Shown here in pieces: positions 25,229 to 34,510 of a stretch of 64,000 nt of DNA (the stretch's first letter is position 1; each line of letters starts with the position of its first letter). Source of the DNA: Simplicispira hankyongi. GTDB taxonomy: Bacteria > Pseudomonadota > Gammaproteobacteria > Burkholderiales > Burkholderiaceae_C. The position numbers and the translations under genes were made by a program. The DNA is taken from positions 496,001 through 560,000 of the forward strand of contig NZ_QXJC01000003.1 of the NCBI RefSeq assembly GCF_003570885.1, in the 5' to 3' direction. The notes beneath the pieces are model-generated. The model was given only the letters and a program-made list of their open reading frames with translations, was not told the DNA's origin and searched no databases.

Positions 25229-27537
25229 GACTGGCCTGCAGGGTGTGCGGAATGGGAAAGTGCTTCGGGCAGCACGCCCGCTGCTTGGGCGTCTTCCTCG
25301 GCGCGGCGCGCCTGGGCTTCGTACAGGCGCCAGTAAGCGCCTTGTCGCTCCATGAGGGTATCGTGCGGCCCGACTTCGACGATCTCGCCGCGGTCCATGA
25401 CCACCAGGCGGTCGGCTTTGCGCAAAGTGGACAGGCGGTGGGCAATAGCGATCGTGGTCCGGCCCTGCACCAGGTTGTCGAGCGCGCGCTGGATTTCCTT
25501 TTCCGTTTCGGTATCCACCGCCGACGTGGCTTCGTCAAGGATGAGGATGCGCGGGTCGATCAGCAGCGCGCGCGCAATGCTGATGCGCTGGCGCTCGCCG
25601 CCCGAGAGCCCTTGACCACGCTCACCGACCAGTGAGTCGTAGCCATGCGGCAGTCGCAGGATGAATTCGTGCGCGTGCGCGGCGCGCGCGGCCACAATGA
25701 TTTCGCCGCGCGTCGCGTCTGGCTTGCCATAGGCAATGTTCTCGGCAATCGTGCCGAAGAACAGGAACGGCTCCTGCAGCACCAGGCCAATATGGCGCCG
25801 GTAGTCCGCCACAGCAAACCGCCGGATGTCGGTGCCGTCGAGCGCAATCACCCCTTCGGTGACGTCGTAAAAGCGGCAGATCAGATTCACCAGCGTGCTT
25901 TTGCCCGAGCCGCTGTGGCCCACCAGGCCAATCATTTCGCCGGGCCGGATCTCCAGATCGAGTCCTTTGATGACGGCACGGCTGCCGTAGCGGAAACCCA
26001 CACCGCGCAGCGCAATGGCGCCCTGTACCCGCTCCATGTGCACCGGGTGGGCCGGTTCGGGCACGTTGCTGACGTGGTCCAGGATGTCAAAGATGCGCTT
26101 GGCGCCCGCAGCGGCCTTTTGCGTGACCGACACGATGCGGCTCATCGAGTCCAGCCGGCCATAGAAGCGCCCGATGTAGGCGATGAACGCCGTCAGCACA
26201 CCCACCGTGATCTGGCTTTTCGATACCAGCCAGATGCCAAAGCCCCATACCACCAACAGACCGATTTCCGTCAGCAGCGAGACTGTGGGCGTGAACAGCG
26301 CCCAGGTCTTGTTGAGCTTGTCGTTGACCTGCAGGTTGTGCTGGTTGGCGTCGTAAAACCGCCGGGCCTCACGCTTTTCCTGAGCAAAGGCCTTGACCAC
26401 GCGGATGCCGGGGATGGTGTCGGCCAGCACGTTGGTCACTTCGCTCCAGACCCTGTCGATCTTCTCGAAGCCGGTGCGCAACCGGTCGCGCACGGTGTGA
26501 ATCATCCAGCCTATGAACGGCAGTGGCACCAGCGTGACCAGCGCCAGCCAGGGGCTGATCGAAAACAGGATCGCCGCCGTCATGAGAATCATCAGCACGT
26601 CGGTGACGAAATCGAGCGCATGCAGCGACAGGAACACGTTGATGCGGTCGGTCTCGGCGCCGATGCGCGACATCAGGTCGCCCGTGCGCTTGCCTCCAAA
26701 ATAGTCCAGCGACAGGCGCAGCAAATGCTCATAGGTCGTGGTGCGCAAATCGGCGCCAATGCGCTCAGACACCAACGCCAGGATGTAGGTGCGCGCCCAG
26801 CCCAAGCCCCAGGCGAGCAGCGCGGAGGCGAGCAGCCCCCCGAGATACAGCAGCACCAGGCCTGGCTCGATCTGCTTGCCGTTCTGGAACGGAATCAGGA
26901 TGTCGTCCATCAGCGGGATGGTCAGGTACGGCGGCACCAGCGTGGCGGCGGTAGAGGCCAGCGTCAAGCCAAAACCGGTGGCCAGTTGCTTGCGGTAGGG
27001 GCGCGCAAAGCGCCAGAGCCGCAGCAGCACCCAGGTGGAGGGCTGGGGCGGCTGGGCACGGGCGCAAACCGGGCATTCTTCGGTATCTGGCGAGAGCTCG
27101 CTGTGGCAGACCGGGCACAGGGCGTCTGCCTCCACTGCCGCATGCGGCACCAAGCCGCCATGCGCAATCTGGACGATGCGCAACTCGAACTGCCGCACCA
27201 AGCGCTGTGCCGCTGGATTGATTGCCAGCGTGAAGTGCCAGAGCGCCAGGCGGTTGCGGTCATCGTGCAACTCCAGCGTGCCCACGCCGCCATGGTCCAG
27301 CAGTCGCAGCCCTATGCCAGGCGCCAGCGCCCACTCGCGCCACTCACCGCCCTGGGTACAGGCCAGCAACCGGGCGCTGGTCAAGGCAAGCAGGTTGCTC
27401 GTGAACTGCAGCGCGTCACTGAGGTCAACCTGCAGGGTGGCGAGCACGTTTTCATTGGGCACAAGCCGACGACCCAGTTCTGCCTCGAAAGGTCGGGACG
27501 CGGCGTCAGTTTCGGCCGCACGGTGGTGATGTTGCAT
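25225..27537 (-). CDS. ABC exporter-type protein associated with cyanophycin metabolism
   Basis: This 770-residue half-transporter has an unusual N-terminal extension. Residues 1-135 form a soluble beta-rich region, followed by a zinc-ribbon-like CPVC-x12-CPVC pair at about 141-160. A six-helix exporter domain (about 180-480) follows. The nucleotide-binding domain (about 510-750) has Walker A GHSGSGKST, Q-loop LQEPFLFFGT, signature LSGGERQRISIARALL, Walker B ILILDEATSAVD and the H-loop AHRLST. It should work as a dimer. The substrate is unknown; linkage to cphA suggests a role with cyanophycin or its precursors. The ATG at 27537 was chosen; an upstream in-frame extension of 39 codons has no support. 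Confidence 0.9.
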   Translation of the reverse strand: MQHHHRAAETDAASRPFEAELGRRLVPNENVLATLQVDLSDALQFTSNLLALTSARLLACTQGGEWREWALAPGIGLRLLDHGGVGTLELHDDRNRLALWHFTLAINPAAQRLVRQFELRIVQIAHGGLVPHAAVEADALCPVCHSELSPDTEECPVCARAQPPQPSTWVLLRLWRFARPYRKQLATGFGLTLASTAATLVPPYLTIPLMDDILIPFQNGKQIEPGLVLLYLGGLLASALLAWGLGWARTYILALVSERIGADLRTTTYEHLLRLSLDYFGGKRTGDLMSRIGAETDRINVFLSLHALDFVTDVLMILMTAAILFSISPWLALVTLVPLPFIGWMIHTVRDRLRTGFEKIDRVWSEVTNVLADTIPGIRVVKAFAQEKREARRFYDANQHNLQVNDKLNKTWALFTPTVSLLTEIGLLVVWGFGIWLVSKSQITVGVLTAFIAYIGRFYGRLDSMSRIVSVTQKAAAGAKRIFDILDHVSNVPEPAHPVHMERVQGAIALRGVGFRYGSRAVIKGLDLEIRPGEMIGLVGHSGSGKSTLVNLICRFYDVTEGVIALDGTDIRRFAVADYRRHIGLVLQEPFLFFGTIAENIAYGKPDATRGEIIVAARAAHAHEFILRLPHGYDSLVGERGQGLSGGERQRISIARALLIDPRILILDEATSAVDTETEKEIQRALDNLVQGRTTIAIAHRLSTLRKADRLVVMDRGEIVEVGPHDTLMERQGAYWRLYEAQARRAEEDAQAAGVLPEALSHSAHPAGQS

Positions 27538-27712
27538 CTTGAATTGAATACGCGCGAATTGCGCAGAACAGCCAGCACAGTGGCAGCAGCCGAATTTTCC
27601 CCCAAACACGCGAGCGACCGTCAACGGTATGCTTGCGCCCATGCTATCTGGCACGCAACGGCCCGGCCGATGCGCCTGCCTTCAACGGACTACGCACCCG
27701 GTGCGCTGACCC
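27538..27712. promoter_or_regulatory. Divergent control region between the ABC transporter and cphA' genes
   Basis: These 175 bp separate two divergently transcribed operons of the same pathway and so should hold both promoters. The part near the transporter contains AATTGAATACGCGCGAATTGCGCAG, with the inverted repeat GCGCGAATTGCGC. I cannot assign -10/-35 boxes with confidence. Confidence 0.45.
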
Positions 27713-29941
27713 ATGACCACATTTAAAGACATCGACCTGCTGCGCATCCACTACCTTCGTGGCCCAAACATCTGGACCTACCGCCCGGTGCTGGAGGTCT
27801 GGCTGGACCTTGGCCCGCTGGAGGATCACCCTTCGCACCAATTGCCGGGATTCAACGAGCGGCTCACCACCTGGCTGCCGGCGCTGATCGAGCACCACTG
27901 CGGCGTAGGCGAGCGCGGCGGTTTCCTGCAGCGCCTGGAGGAGGGCACTTGGTGCGGCCACGTGCTGGAGCATATCGTCATCGAACTGCTCAACCTGGCG
28001 GGCATGCCCACGGGGTTTGGCCAGACGCGCAGTACCTCGCGGCACGGCATCTACCGCATGGTGTTCCGGGCCCGCGAGGAGCAGGTCGCGCGCAGCGCGC
28101 TGGCCGAAGGCCACGCGCTCCTCATGGCGGCACTCAATGACCAGCCTTTTGACGTGAACGCCGCCGTCGCCCGCGTGCGTACGGTGGTGGACGACCGCTA
28201 CCTCGGCCCAAGCACGGCCTGCATCGTCACCGCAGCCGCCGATCGCGGCATTCCGCACATCCGCCTGAACGACGGTAATTTGGTGCAGCTGGGTTACGGC
28301 GCCGCCCAGCGCCGCATCTGGACAGCCGAGACCGAATTCACCAGCGCCATCGCCGAGGGCATTGCCAGCGACAAGGATCTAACCAAAAGCCTGCTCAAGG
28401 CCTGCGGCGTGCCGGTGCCCGAGGGCCAGGTTGTGGCTAGCCCGCAAGCCGCCTGGGAGGCCGCCCAGGACATTGGCCTGCCGGTGGTGGTCAAACCCTC
28501 CAACGGCAACCATGCGCGCGGCGTCACGCTCGACCTGCGCAAGCGCGAAGATATCGAAGCCGCGTGGCACGTGGCCGAGCCCGAAGGCAGCGAGGTCATG
28601 GTCGAGCGCTTCATCCCCGGCGACGAGCACCGCATTCTGGTGGTCGGCGGCAAGGTGGCGGCCGCCGCGCGCGGCGAGGTGGTCAGCATCACCGGCAACG
28701 GCCGCTCCACCGTCCAGGAACTCATCGACAGCCAGCTCAACTCCGACCCGCGCCGCGGCTACGAGGAGGAATACCCGCTGGAGATCATCGACCTGACGCA
28801 GGACGCCAAGGTGCAGCTTGAACTCATGCGCCAGGACCTGGGCGCCGATTCCGTCCCCGCCGCCGGCCGCCAGGTGGTGATCCAGCGCAACGGCAATGTG
28901 GCGGTGGACTGCACCGACGAAGTTCACCCCGAGGTGGCCTACATCGCGGCACTGGCCGCCAAGGTCGTAGGTCTGGACATCGCTGGCATCGACATGGTGG
29001 CGCAAGACATTTCAAAGCCTCTGCACGCGCAGGGGGGTGCCATTGTGGAAGTCAACGCCGGACCCGGTTTGCTGATGCACCTCAAGCCCGCCATCGGTGC
29101 ACCGCGCCCGGTGGGCCAGGCCATTGCCGAGCACCTGTTCCCGCTGGCCGACGATGCCTCTGTCGACGACACTGTCGGCCGCATTCCGGTCGTCGGGGTC
29201 GCGGGCACACGCTCAAGCGCCACCATTGCCCGCCTGGTCGCGTGGCTGTTGCATCTGGGGGGTCGCTACACAGGCCTGGCCTGCAGCGAAGGTCTGTTTC
29301 TGAACGAGCGCTGCGTGGACACCCGCCCCAGCGCCCACTGGGAAGGCGCGCGCCGCTTGCTCACCAGCCAGATGGTGCAAGCCGCCGTGATGGAAAACGA
29401 CGCGCGCGCCATCCTGCAGGACGGCCTGGCCTACGACCGCTGCACCGTCGGCGTGGTGACCGACATGGATGGATGGGAAGCACTGGCCGAATTTGACGTG
29501 CTGTCCGCCGAGCAGATGCCGCGCGTGCTGCGCACCCAGGTCGATGTGGTCCTTGCCAGCGGCGCGGCGGTGCTGAACGCCGACGAGCCGGAAGTGGCCG
29601 AACTGGCCCGCTTGTGCGACGGCGCCGTGGTGCTGACCTCCACCGACGCGCTCAACGCTGCCGTGGCGGCCCACCGCGCCAAGGACCATGGCCGTGCGGT
29701 GCTTCTGCAAGGCGGCCAGGTAGTGCTGGCGCAGGGAGCCAGCGAAAAGCCCTTGGGCGAGCTGGCGCGCCTGACTCAGGGCCAGGCAGCTGCATCGGTG
29801 CCCGTACCGGCCCTGCTGGCGGCAATTGGCGCCGCCTGGGCGCTGGACATTGCCCCCGACCTGATTGCCGCAGGCGTCAAAACCTTCGAACCCGTATTGG
29901 CAGGCGCCAATGCGCCGCGCATTCCCGTACTGCCGCTGTAA
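27713..29941 (+). CDS. cphA': Cyanophycin synthetase paralogue CphA' with degenerate Mur-ligase site
   Basis: This 742-residue protein is of the cyanophycin synthetase family, which builds the Asp-Arg storage polymer. The N-terminal domain and ATP-grasp domain (about 1-470) look intact, with KPSNGNHARGVTLDL and VEVNAGPGLLMHL. In the C-terminal Mur-like domain the P-loop reads GTRSSAT at 498-504 instead of GTNGKTT, so the key lysine is lost. The family motif ETARGGILREG has become ENDARAILQDG, and the end is about 115 residues shorter than in the next gene. The second ATP site is therefore probably dead. The protein may do only one half-reaction or support CphA. It lies 15 bp before cphA. Confidence 0.9.
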   Translation: MTTFKDIDLLRIHYLRGPNIWTYRPVLEVWLDLGPLEDHPSHQLPGFNERLTTWLPALIEHHCGVGERGGFLQRLEEGTWCGHVLEHIVIELLNLAGMPTGFGQTRSTSRHGIYRMVFRAREEQVARSALAEGHALLMAALNDQPFDVNAAVARVRTVVDDRYLGPSTACIVTAAADRGIPHIRLNDGNLVQLGYGAAQRRIWTAETEFTSAIAEGIASDKDLTKSLLKACGVPVPEGQVVASPQAAWEAAQDIGLPVVVKPSNGNHARGVTLDLRKREDIEAAWHVAEPEGSEVMVERFIPGDEHRILVVGGKVAAAARGEVVSITGNGRSTVQELIDSQLNSDPRRGYEEEYPLEIIDLTQDAKVQLELMRQDLGADSVPAAGRQVVIQRNGNVAVDCTDEVHPEVAYIAALAAKVVGLDIAGIDMVAQDISKPLHAQGGAIVEVNAGPGLLMHLKPAIGAPRPVGQAIAEHLFPLADDASVDDTVGRIPVVGVAGTRSSATIARLVAWLLHLGGRYTGLACSEGLFLNERCVDTRPSAHWEGARRLLTSQMVQAAVMENDARAILQDGLAYDRCTVGVVTDMDGWEALAEFDVLSAEQMPRVLRTQVDVVLASGAAVLNADEPEVAELARLCDGAVVLTSTDALNAAVAAHRAKDHGRAVLLQGGQVVLAQGASEKPLGELARLTQGQAAASVPVPALLAAIGAAWALDIAPDLIAAGVKTFEPVLAGANAPRIPVLPL

Positions 29942-29956
29942 TCCCGAAAGATTTCC

Positions 29957-32524
29957 ATGGATGTATCCCGTACCCGGGCCCTGCGCGGCCCCAACCTGTG
30001 GAGCCGCAACACCGCCATTGAGGCCGTGGTGCGTTGCACCGACGACGAATTGGCGATGGCGCAGATGGCCGGTTTCGAAGCCCGCTTGCGTGCTCTGTTC
30101 CCGGCCATAGGCACCCTGCTGCCCGAGGGCAGCGAGAACGATATTTCGCTCGCCCACGTGCTGCAATCGGCGGTGCTGGCGCTGCAGGCGCAGGCCGGCT
30201 GCCCCGTGACGTTCAGCCGCACCGCGCACACGCCAGAGCGCGGTGTGTTCCAGGTCATCGTCGAATACACCGAAGAAGCGGTAGGTCGCCAGGCGTTCGA
30301 AGACGCTCAGGCGTTGGTAGCCGCCGCGCAGCAAGGCGGCGCATTCGACTGCGAAGCCGTGGTGGCCCGTCTGCGCGAGCTCGATGAAGACGAGCGCCTG
30401 GGCCCCAGCACGGGTGCCATTGTGGAAGCCGCTGCGGCACGCGGCATCCCATGGCGCCGGCTCACGCAAGGCAGCCTGGTGCAGTTTGGCTGGGGTTCGC
30501 GCCAGCGGCGCATCCAGGCGGCTGAAGTCGATGTGACCAGCGCCGTGGCCGAGTCCATCGCGCAGGACAAAGACCTGACCAAACGCCTGCTGCACGCCGC
30601 CGGCGTCCCGGTGCCCATGGGGCGACCCGCTGCCACCACGGACGACGCCTGGGCCGTGGCGCTTGATGTCGGCTTGCCGGTGGTGGTCAAGCCCCAGGAC
30701 GGCAATCAGGGAAAGGGCGTCACGGTCAATATCACCGAACGATCGCAGCTTGATGAAGCCTTTCGCGTGGCCGCCGAATACGGCGAGGTCATGGTCGAGC
30801 GCTTTCTGCCAGGCCACGACTTCCGCTTGCTGGTGGTCGGCAACCAGTTGGTGGCCGCCGCGCGGCGCGAGCCGCCCCAGGTGCTGGGCGACGATATCCA
30901 CACGGTGCGCGAACTGGTCGACCTGGTGAACCTTGATCCGCGGCGGGGCGAAGGCCACTCCACGCCACTGACAAAAATTCGCCTGGACGACATTGCCGTA
31001 GCGCGCCTCACCACACAGGGCATGACGCCCGATTCGGTGCCGCCCAAAGGCCAACGCATCATCCTGCGCAACAACGCCAACCTCTCTACCGGCGGCTCGG
31101 CCACCGATGTGACCGACGACGTGCACCCCGACGTAGCAGCGCGCGCCGTGGCGGCCGCGCAAATGGTGGGGCTGCACATCTGCGGCGTCGATCTGGTGTG
31201 CGAGAGCGTGCTGCACCCGATCGAGGAACAAAACGGCGGCATTGTCGAAGTCAACGCCGCGCCCGGCCTGCGCATGCACCTGGCGCCGTCCTACGGCAAG
31301 CCGCGCGCGATTGGCCAGGCCATGGTGGACCTGGTGTTCCCGCCCGGCAACGACGGACGGATTCCGGTGGTGGCCGTCACTGGCACCAATGGCAAAACCA
31401 CGACGGCGCGCCTGATTGCCCACCTCTTTTCCGCCCACGGCCTGCGGGTCGGCATGACCAACACCGATGGCGTGTACGTCAACGGCCGCCAGATCGACAG
31501 CGGCGACTGCAGCGGCCCGAAAAGCGCGCGCAACGTGCTGCTGCACCCCGAGGTGGATGCGGCGGTGTTCGAAACGGCGCGTGGCGGCATCTTGCGCGAG
31601 GGCCTGGGCTTTGACCGCTGCACCGTGGCGGTGGTCACCAACATCGGTGAGGGCGACCACCTGGGGCTGAACTTCATCACCACGGTGGAAGACCTGGCGG
31701 TGCTCAAGCGCGTCATCGTGCAGAACGTGGCGCCCGATGGCTATGCGGTGCTCAACGCCGCCGACCCCATCGTCGCGGCCATGGCGCCGGCCTGCCCCGG
31801 CAAGATCATCTTCTTTGCCGCCGATCGCCACCATCCCGTGATGGCCACGCACCGTGCCCAGGGCAACCGGTCGGTCTATGTCGATGGCGATTCGGTCGTG
31901 GCGGCCGAAGGCTCCTGGCGCGAGGCAATTGATCTGCGCGATGTGCCCATCACGCGCGGCGGCAAGATTGGTTTTCAGGTGGAAAACGTCATGGCCTCGG
32001 TGGCCGCCGCCTGGGGCGCGGGCCTGTCGTGGGAGACGATCCGCCGCGGCCTCTCGGGTTTCGTCAACGACAGCGACAACGCGCCCGGGCGCTTCAACCT
32101 GATGGATTTCAAAGGCGCCACGGTCATTGCCGACTATGGCCACAACCCCGACGCCATGCGCGCCCTGGTGAGCGCCGTGAATGCACTGCCGGCCAAGCGC
32201 CGCAGCGTTGTCATCAGCGGTGCGGGCGACCGGCGCGACGAGGACATCCGCGCGCAGACCGTGATTCTCGGCGCCGCTTTTGACGACGTGCTGCTGTACC
32301 AGGACGCCGCCCAGCGCGGCCGCGCCGATGGCGAGGTGATGCGCCTGCTGCGCGAAGGCCTTGCTGGCGCCGGGCGCACCCAGCATGTGGAGGAAATTCG
32401 CGGCGAATTCATCGCCATCGACACCGCTCTGGCGCGCCTGGCGCCCGGCGACCTGTGCCTGGTGCTGGTGGACCAGGTGGAAGAAGCGCTGGCGCATCTG
32501 GCCCGCCGCTGCGCTGAAGCATGA
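29957..32524 (+). CDS. cphA: Cyanophycin synthetase CphA
   Basis: This 855-residue enzyme polymerises aspartate and arginine into cyanophycin using two ATP sites. Residues 1-160 form the N domain. The ATP-grasp domain (about 170-470) adds aspartate, with KPQDGNQGKGVTVNI and VEVNAAPGLRMHLAPS. The Mur-ligase-like domain (about 475-855) adds arginine, with P-loop GTNGKTTT at 476-483 (K480), the SGDCSGPKSARNVL loop, ETARGGILREGLGFDRC and NIGEGDHLGL. All key residues are present, so it should be active. No cyanophycinase gene is in the window. The stop overlaps creA (ATGA). Confidence 0.96.
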   Translation: MDVSRTRALRGPNLWSRNTAIEAVVRCTDDELAMAQMAGFEARLRALFPAIGTLLPEGSENDISLAHVLQSAVLALQAQAGCPVTFSRTAHTPERGVFQVIVEYTEEAVGRQAFEDAQALVAAAQQGGAFDCEAVVARLRELDEDERLGPSTGAIVEAAAARGIPWRRLTQGSLVQFGWGSRQRRIQAAEVDVTSAVAESIAQDKDLTKRLLHAAGVPVPMGRPAATTDDAWAVALDVGLPVVVKPQDGNQGKGVTVNITERSQLDEAFRVAAEYGEVMVERFLPGHDFRLLVVGNQLVAAARREPPQVLGDDIHTVRELVDLVNLDPRRGEGHSTPLTKIRLDDIAVARLTTQGMTPDSVPPKGQRIILRNNANLSTGGSATDVTDDVHPDVAARAVAAAQMVGLHICGVDLVCESVLHPIEEQNGGIVEVNAAPGLRMHLAPSYGKPRAIGQAMVDLVFPPGNDGRIPVVAVTGTNGKTTTARLIAHLFSAHGLRVGMTNTDGVYVNGRQIDSGDCSGPKSARNVLLHPEVDAAVFETARGGILREGLGFDRCTVAVVTNIGEGDHLGLNFITTVEDLAVLKRVIVQNVAPDGYAVLNAADPIVAAMAPACPGKIIFFAADRHHPVMATHRAQGNRSVYVDGDSVVAAEGSWREAIDLRDVPITRGGKIGFQVENVMASVAAAWGAGLSWETIRRGLSGFVNDSDNAPGRFNLMDFKGATVIADYGHNPDAMRALVSAVNALPAKRRSVVISGAGDRRDEDIRAQTVILGAAFDDVLLYQDAAQRGRADGEVMRLLREGLAGAGRTQHVEEIRGEFIAIDTALARLAPGDLCLVLVDQVEEALAHLARRCAEA

Positions 32525-33039
32525 GACGCAGCATGGCATCCAAGCAACGCTCCGTTCCCGCCCACTTGCTGCGTGCAGCCTTGGCAACCTTGTGCCTGGC
32601 TGGCGCCACAGCAGGCCAGGCGGCCGACAAGATCGGCACGGTAGACACGGCTTTCCAGTTGCTTGGCCGCGACCACGACATCATTGTCGAGGCCTACGAC
32701 GACCCGGGCGTCTCGGGCGTGACCTGCTACGTCTCGCGCGCCCGCATCGGCGGCATCAAGGGCACGCTGGGCCTGGCCGAAGACCGGGCCGAGGCATCCA
32801 TCGCCTGCCGCCAGACCGGACCCCTTTCGTTCGCCAAACCGCTGCGCCAGCAGCAAGAGATTTTCTCCGAGCGCATGTCGCTGCTCTTCAAGCGCCTGCG
32901 TGTGGTGCGCATGGTGGACGCACCGCGCAACACCCTGGTGTACCTGAGCTACTCGGACAAACTCATTGACGGCTCGCCGCAGAACAGCGTCACCGCCGTC
33001 CCGGTGGACCGCGCCACGCCAATCCCGCTGGACAAGTGA
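32521..33039 (+). CDS. creA: CreA family exported protein
   Basis: This 172-residue protein has a Sec-type signal peptide (about 1-35, ending GQA-A). The body is the conserved CreA domain (IGTVDTAFQLLGRDHDIIVEAYDDPGVSGVTCYVSRA, GGIKGTLGLAEDRAEASIACRQ). Its function in Escherichia coli is unknown despite the name. There are two conserved cysteines, one in VTCYVSR and one in IACRQ, that could form a disulfide. It overlaps cphA by 4 bp, a link that is hard to explain by function alone. An alternative start at the second Met (12 bp downstream) is equally possible. Confidence 0.92.
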   Translation: MRRSMASKQRSVPAHLLRAALATLCLAGATAGQAADKIGTVDTAFQLLGRDHDIIVEAYDDPGVSGVTCYVSRARIGGIKGTLGLAEDRAEASIACRQTGPLSFAKPLRQQQEIFSERMSLLFKRLRVVRMVDAPRNTLVYLSYSDKLIDGSPQNSVTAVPVDRATPIPLDK

Positions 33040-33051
33040 TTGCCCACGGAA

Positions 33052-33114
33052 ATTTTAGGCAAAAAATGCCTCTAGCGCTTATCCCATAAGCGCCAGCAGC
33101 TATCAATTCTATAG
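33052..33114 (-). repeat. Dispersed palindromic repeat, copy 6 (convergent gap)
   Basis: GCCTCTAGCGCTTATCCCATAAGCGCCAGCAGCTATCAATTCTATAG lies in reverse orientation and takes up most of the 77-bp gap between convergent creA and the DsbA-family gene. Confidence 0.9.
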
Positions 33115-33116
33115 TT

Positions 33117-33764
33117 CTAGGCTTCTGCTGCAATCTGCCGCAGCGCCTGCTCGAACACCTCCACCGGCTGGCCGCCCTGAATCAGGTGACGCTCGTTGAT
33201 GACGATGGCCGGCACGGAGTGGATGCCTTGTTGCAGGTAGAACTGCTCGCGCTCACGCACGTCGGCCGCGTAGCGATCCGATTGCAGCAAGGCGCGTGCC
33301 TCTGCCACGTCCAGCCCCACCTCGCCAGCCAGGCGCACCAGCAATGCCTGGTTGCTCGGGTCTTCTCCGTCGGTGAAATAGGCCTTGAACAGCGCGTTCT
33401 TGAGCGCCTCCTGGTGCCCCTGCAGCTCAGCCCAGTGCAGCAGGCGGTGCGCGTCGAAGGTGTTGTAGATGCGGCCGCGCGCACCAGGAGTGAAGGTGAA
33501 GCCCAGCTCGGCACCGCGTGCAGCAATGGCGGCGCGGGTGGCTTCGCGCTGCGCGTCGGACGCGCCATATTTCTGCTGCAGGTGTTCGCCGATGTCCTGG
33601 CCGTCTGGCCCCATCTGCGGATTGAGTTCAAACGGCTGGAAGTGCAGATCGAGCTGCACCTCACCGGCCAGGCGCTCGGCAGCCTGCTTCAGCGCGCGCA
33701 GGCCGATCACGCACCAGGGGCAGGACACATCAGAAACAAAGTCGACTTTGAGGGTGGTTGGCAT
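33117..33764 (-). CDS. DsbA family oxidoreductase (FrnE-like)
   Basis: This 215-residue thioredoxin-fold protein has the active-site motif SCPWC at about residues 14-18, with the DsbA-type helical insertion (about 60-150) and the cis-Pro loop GIHSVPAIVIN. It has no signal peptide, so it acts in the cytoplasm like FrnE proteins, which are linked to oxidative stress and polyketide or glutathione-related chemistry. The start at 33764 was chosen because GGAG lies about 6 bases upstream. The substrate is unknown. Confidence 0.92.
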   Translation of the reverse strand: MPTTLKVDFVSDVSCPWCVIGLRALKQAAERLAGEVQLDLHFQPFELNPQMGPDGQDIGEHLQQKYGASDAQREATRAAIAARGAELGFTFTPGARGRIYNTFDAHRLLHWAELQGHQEALKNALFKAYFTDGEDPSNQALLVRLAGEVGLDVAEARALLQSDRYAADVREREQFYLQQGIHSVPAIVINERHLIQGGQPVEVFEQALRQIAAEA

Positions 33765-34012
33765 CGGTGGCTCCAAAAAACATCGGCCTATTCTGAAACG
33801 AATCTGTTTTGGATGCGCGGCAGGCCTTTGGATTCACATCAAAAACCAGAACAGTCAGTTTCATACCGAGTAGTTTTTCTTTGGACGATGAAGGAATACA
33901 GTTCAACCCATCGATGAGACGACGCCGCAAGGACCTCATCGAACCCGGCCTCGCAGGCACTTTGCCACCCATGCGGAACCGGTCTACTTGTTGCTCTTGA
34001 AGGATATTGACC

Positions 34013-34303
34013 ATGAATGCCACCCGCCTCTTCTCCGTTGCCGCTGTCGCTGCCTTTGCCTCCTTTGCCGCCCAAGCCGGCAGCGCCTACGGCGATCTCT
34101 ACGGCGCCAACTTTGACGCCAGCGTGCAATCGACCCGTGCCAGCGCCGAAGTCCGCGCCGAAGGCGCGGCCGCCCTCCCCGCCCAAAAGAATTTTGTGGT
34201 GCTGCAAGCGAGCCAGCCCTCGCAGCTCAGCCGTCTTGATGTGCGCGCCGAAGCGGTGACTGCGGCCCGCGCCGGCGAAATCGCCACCGGTAACCGCAGC
34301 TAA
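34013..34303 (+). CDS. Small exported alanine-rich protein
   Basis: This 96-residue protein has a clear signal peptide (about 1-22, ending AAQA-G) and a short mature part with two similar motifs: STRASAEVRAEGAAAL and LSRLDVRAEAVTAARAGEIATG. Proteins of this kind (related to DUF4148) are common in multiple copies in Burkholderiales, and their role is unknown. A GAAGGA ribosome site lies 8 bases before the ATG. A strong terminator follows, so it is a single-gene unit. The 248 bp upstream contain its promoter but I see no distinct element there. Confidence 0.78.
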   Translation: MNATRLFSVAAVAAFASFAAQAGSAYGDLYGANFDASVQSTRASAEVRAEGAAALPAQKNFVVLQASQPSQLSRLDVRAEAVTAARAGEIATGNRS

Positions 34304-34336
34304 GCTGCTTCCCTGACGCGCTACGTGCGCGCTAGC

Positions 34337-34373
34337 AAACCCCGCCGGGCCCAGTCCGTCGGGGTTTTTTCTT
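34337..34373 (+). terminator. Rho-independent terminator after the small exported protein gene
   Basis: AAACCCCGCCGG pairs imperfectly with CCGTCGGGGTTT around a short GC-rich loop and is followed by a run of six T and TCTTTCT. Confidence 0.85.
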
Positions 34374-34404
34374 TCTGCTCGCGCGCTGGGCGCATCTACC
34401 TTCA

Positions 34405-34463
34405 TACTCTCTAATCAATAGCGCAATGCGCATACACAACAAGCGCTACAGGCCGATCTGATT
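34405..34463 (+). repeat. Dispersed palindromic repeat, copy 7 (diverged)
   Basis: The order CTCTAATCAATAGCGCAATGCGCATAC, AAGCGCTACAGGCC follows the family, but the first arm has decayed. It lies between a terminator and the start of the SPOR-domain gene. Confidence 0.65.
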
Positions 34464-34510
34464 GTTAAAACAGGCATTCACAGAAGCGGCACCCCATGCC
34501 AGAATGCCGC

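Noticed and set aside
29213-32587. An open frame of 1124 codons on the minus strand opposite cphA' and cphA
   Set aside because: It is antisense to two strongly recognised genes. Such long frames arise in GC-rich DNA from codon bias, and its protein has no recognisable domain.
33765-34012. Possible regulatory RNA or riboswitch in the 248-bp gap before the small exported protein
   Set aside because: No conserved riboswitch motif or strong stem was recognised. It probably holds the promoters of the DsbA-family gene and the small protein only.
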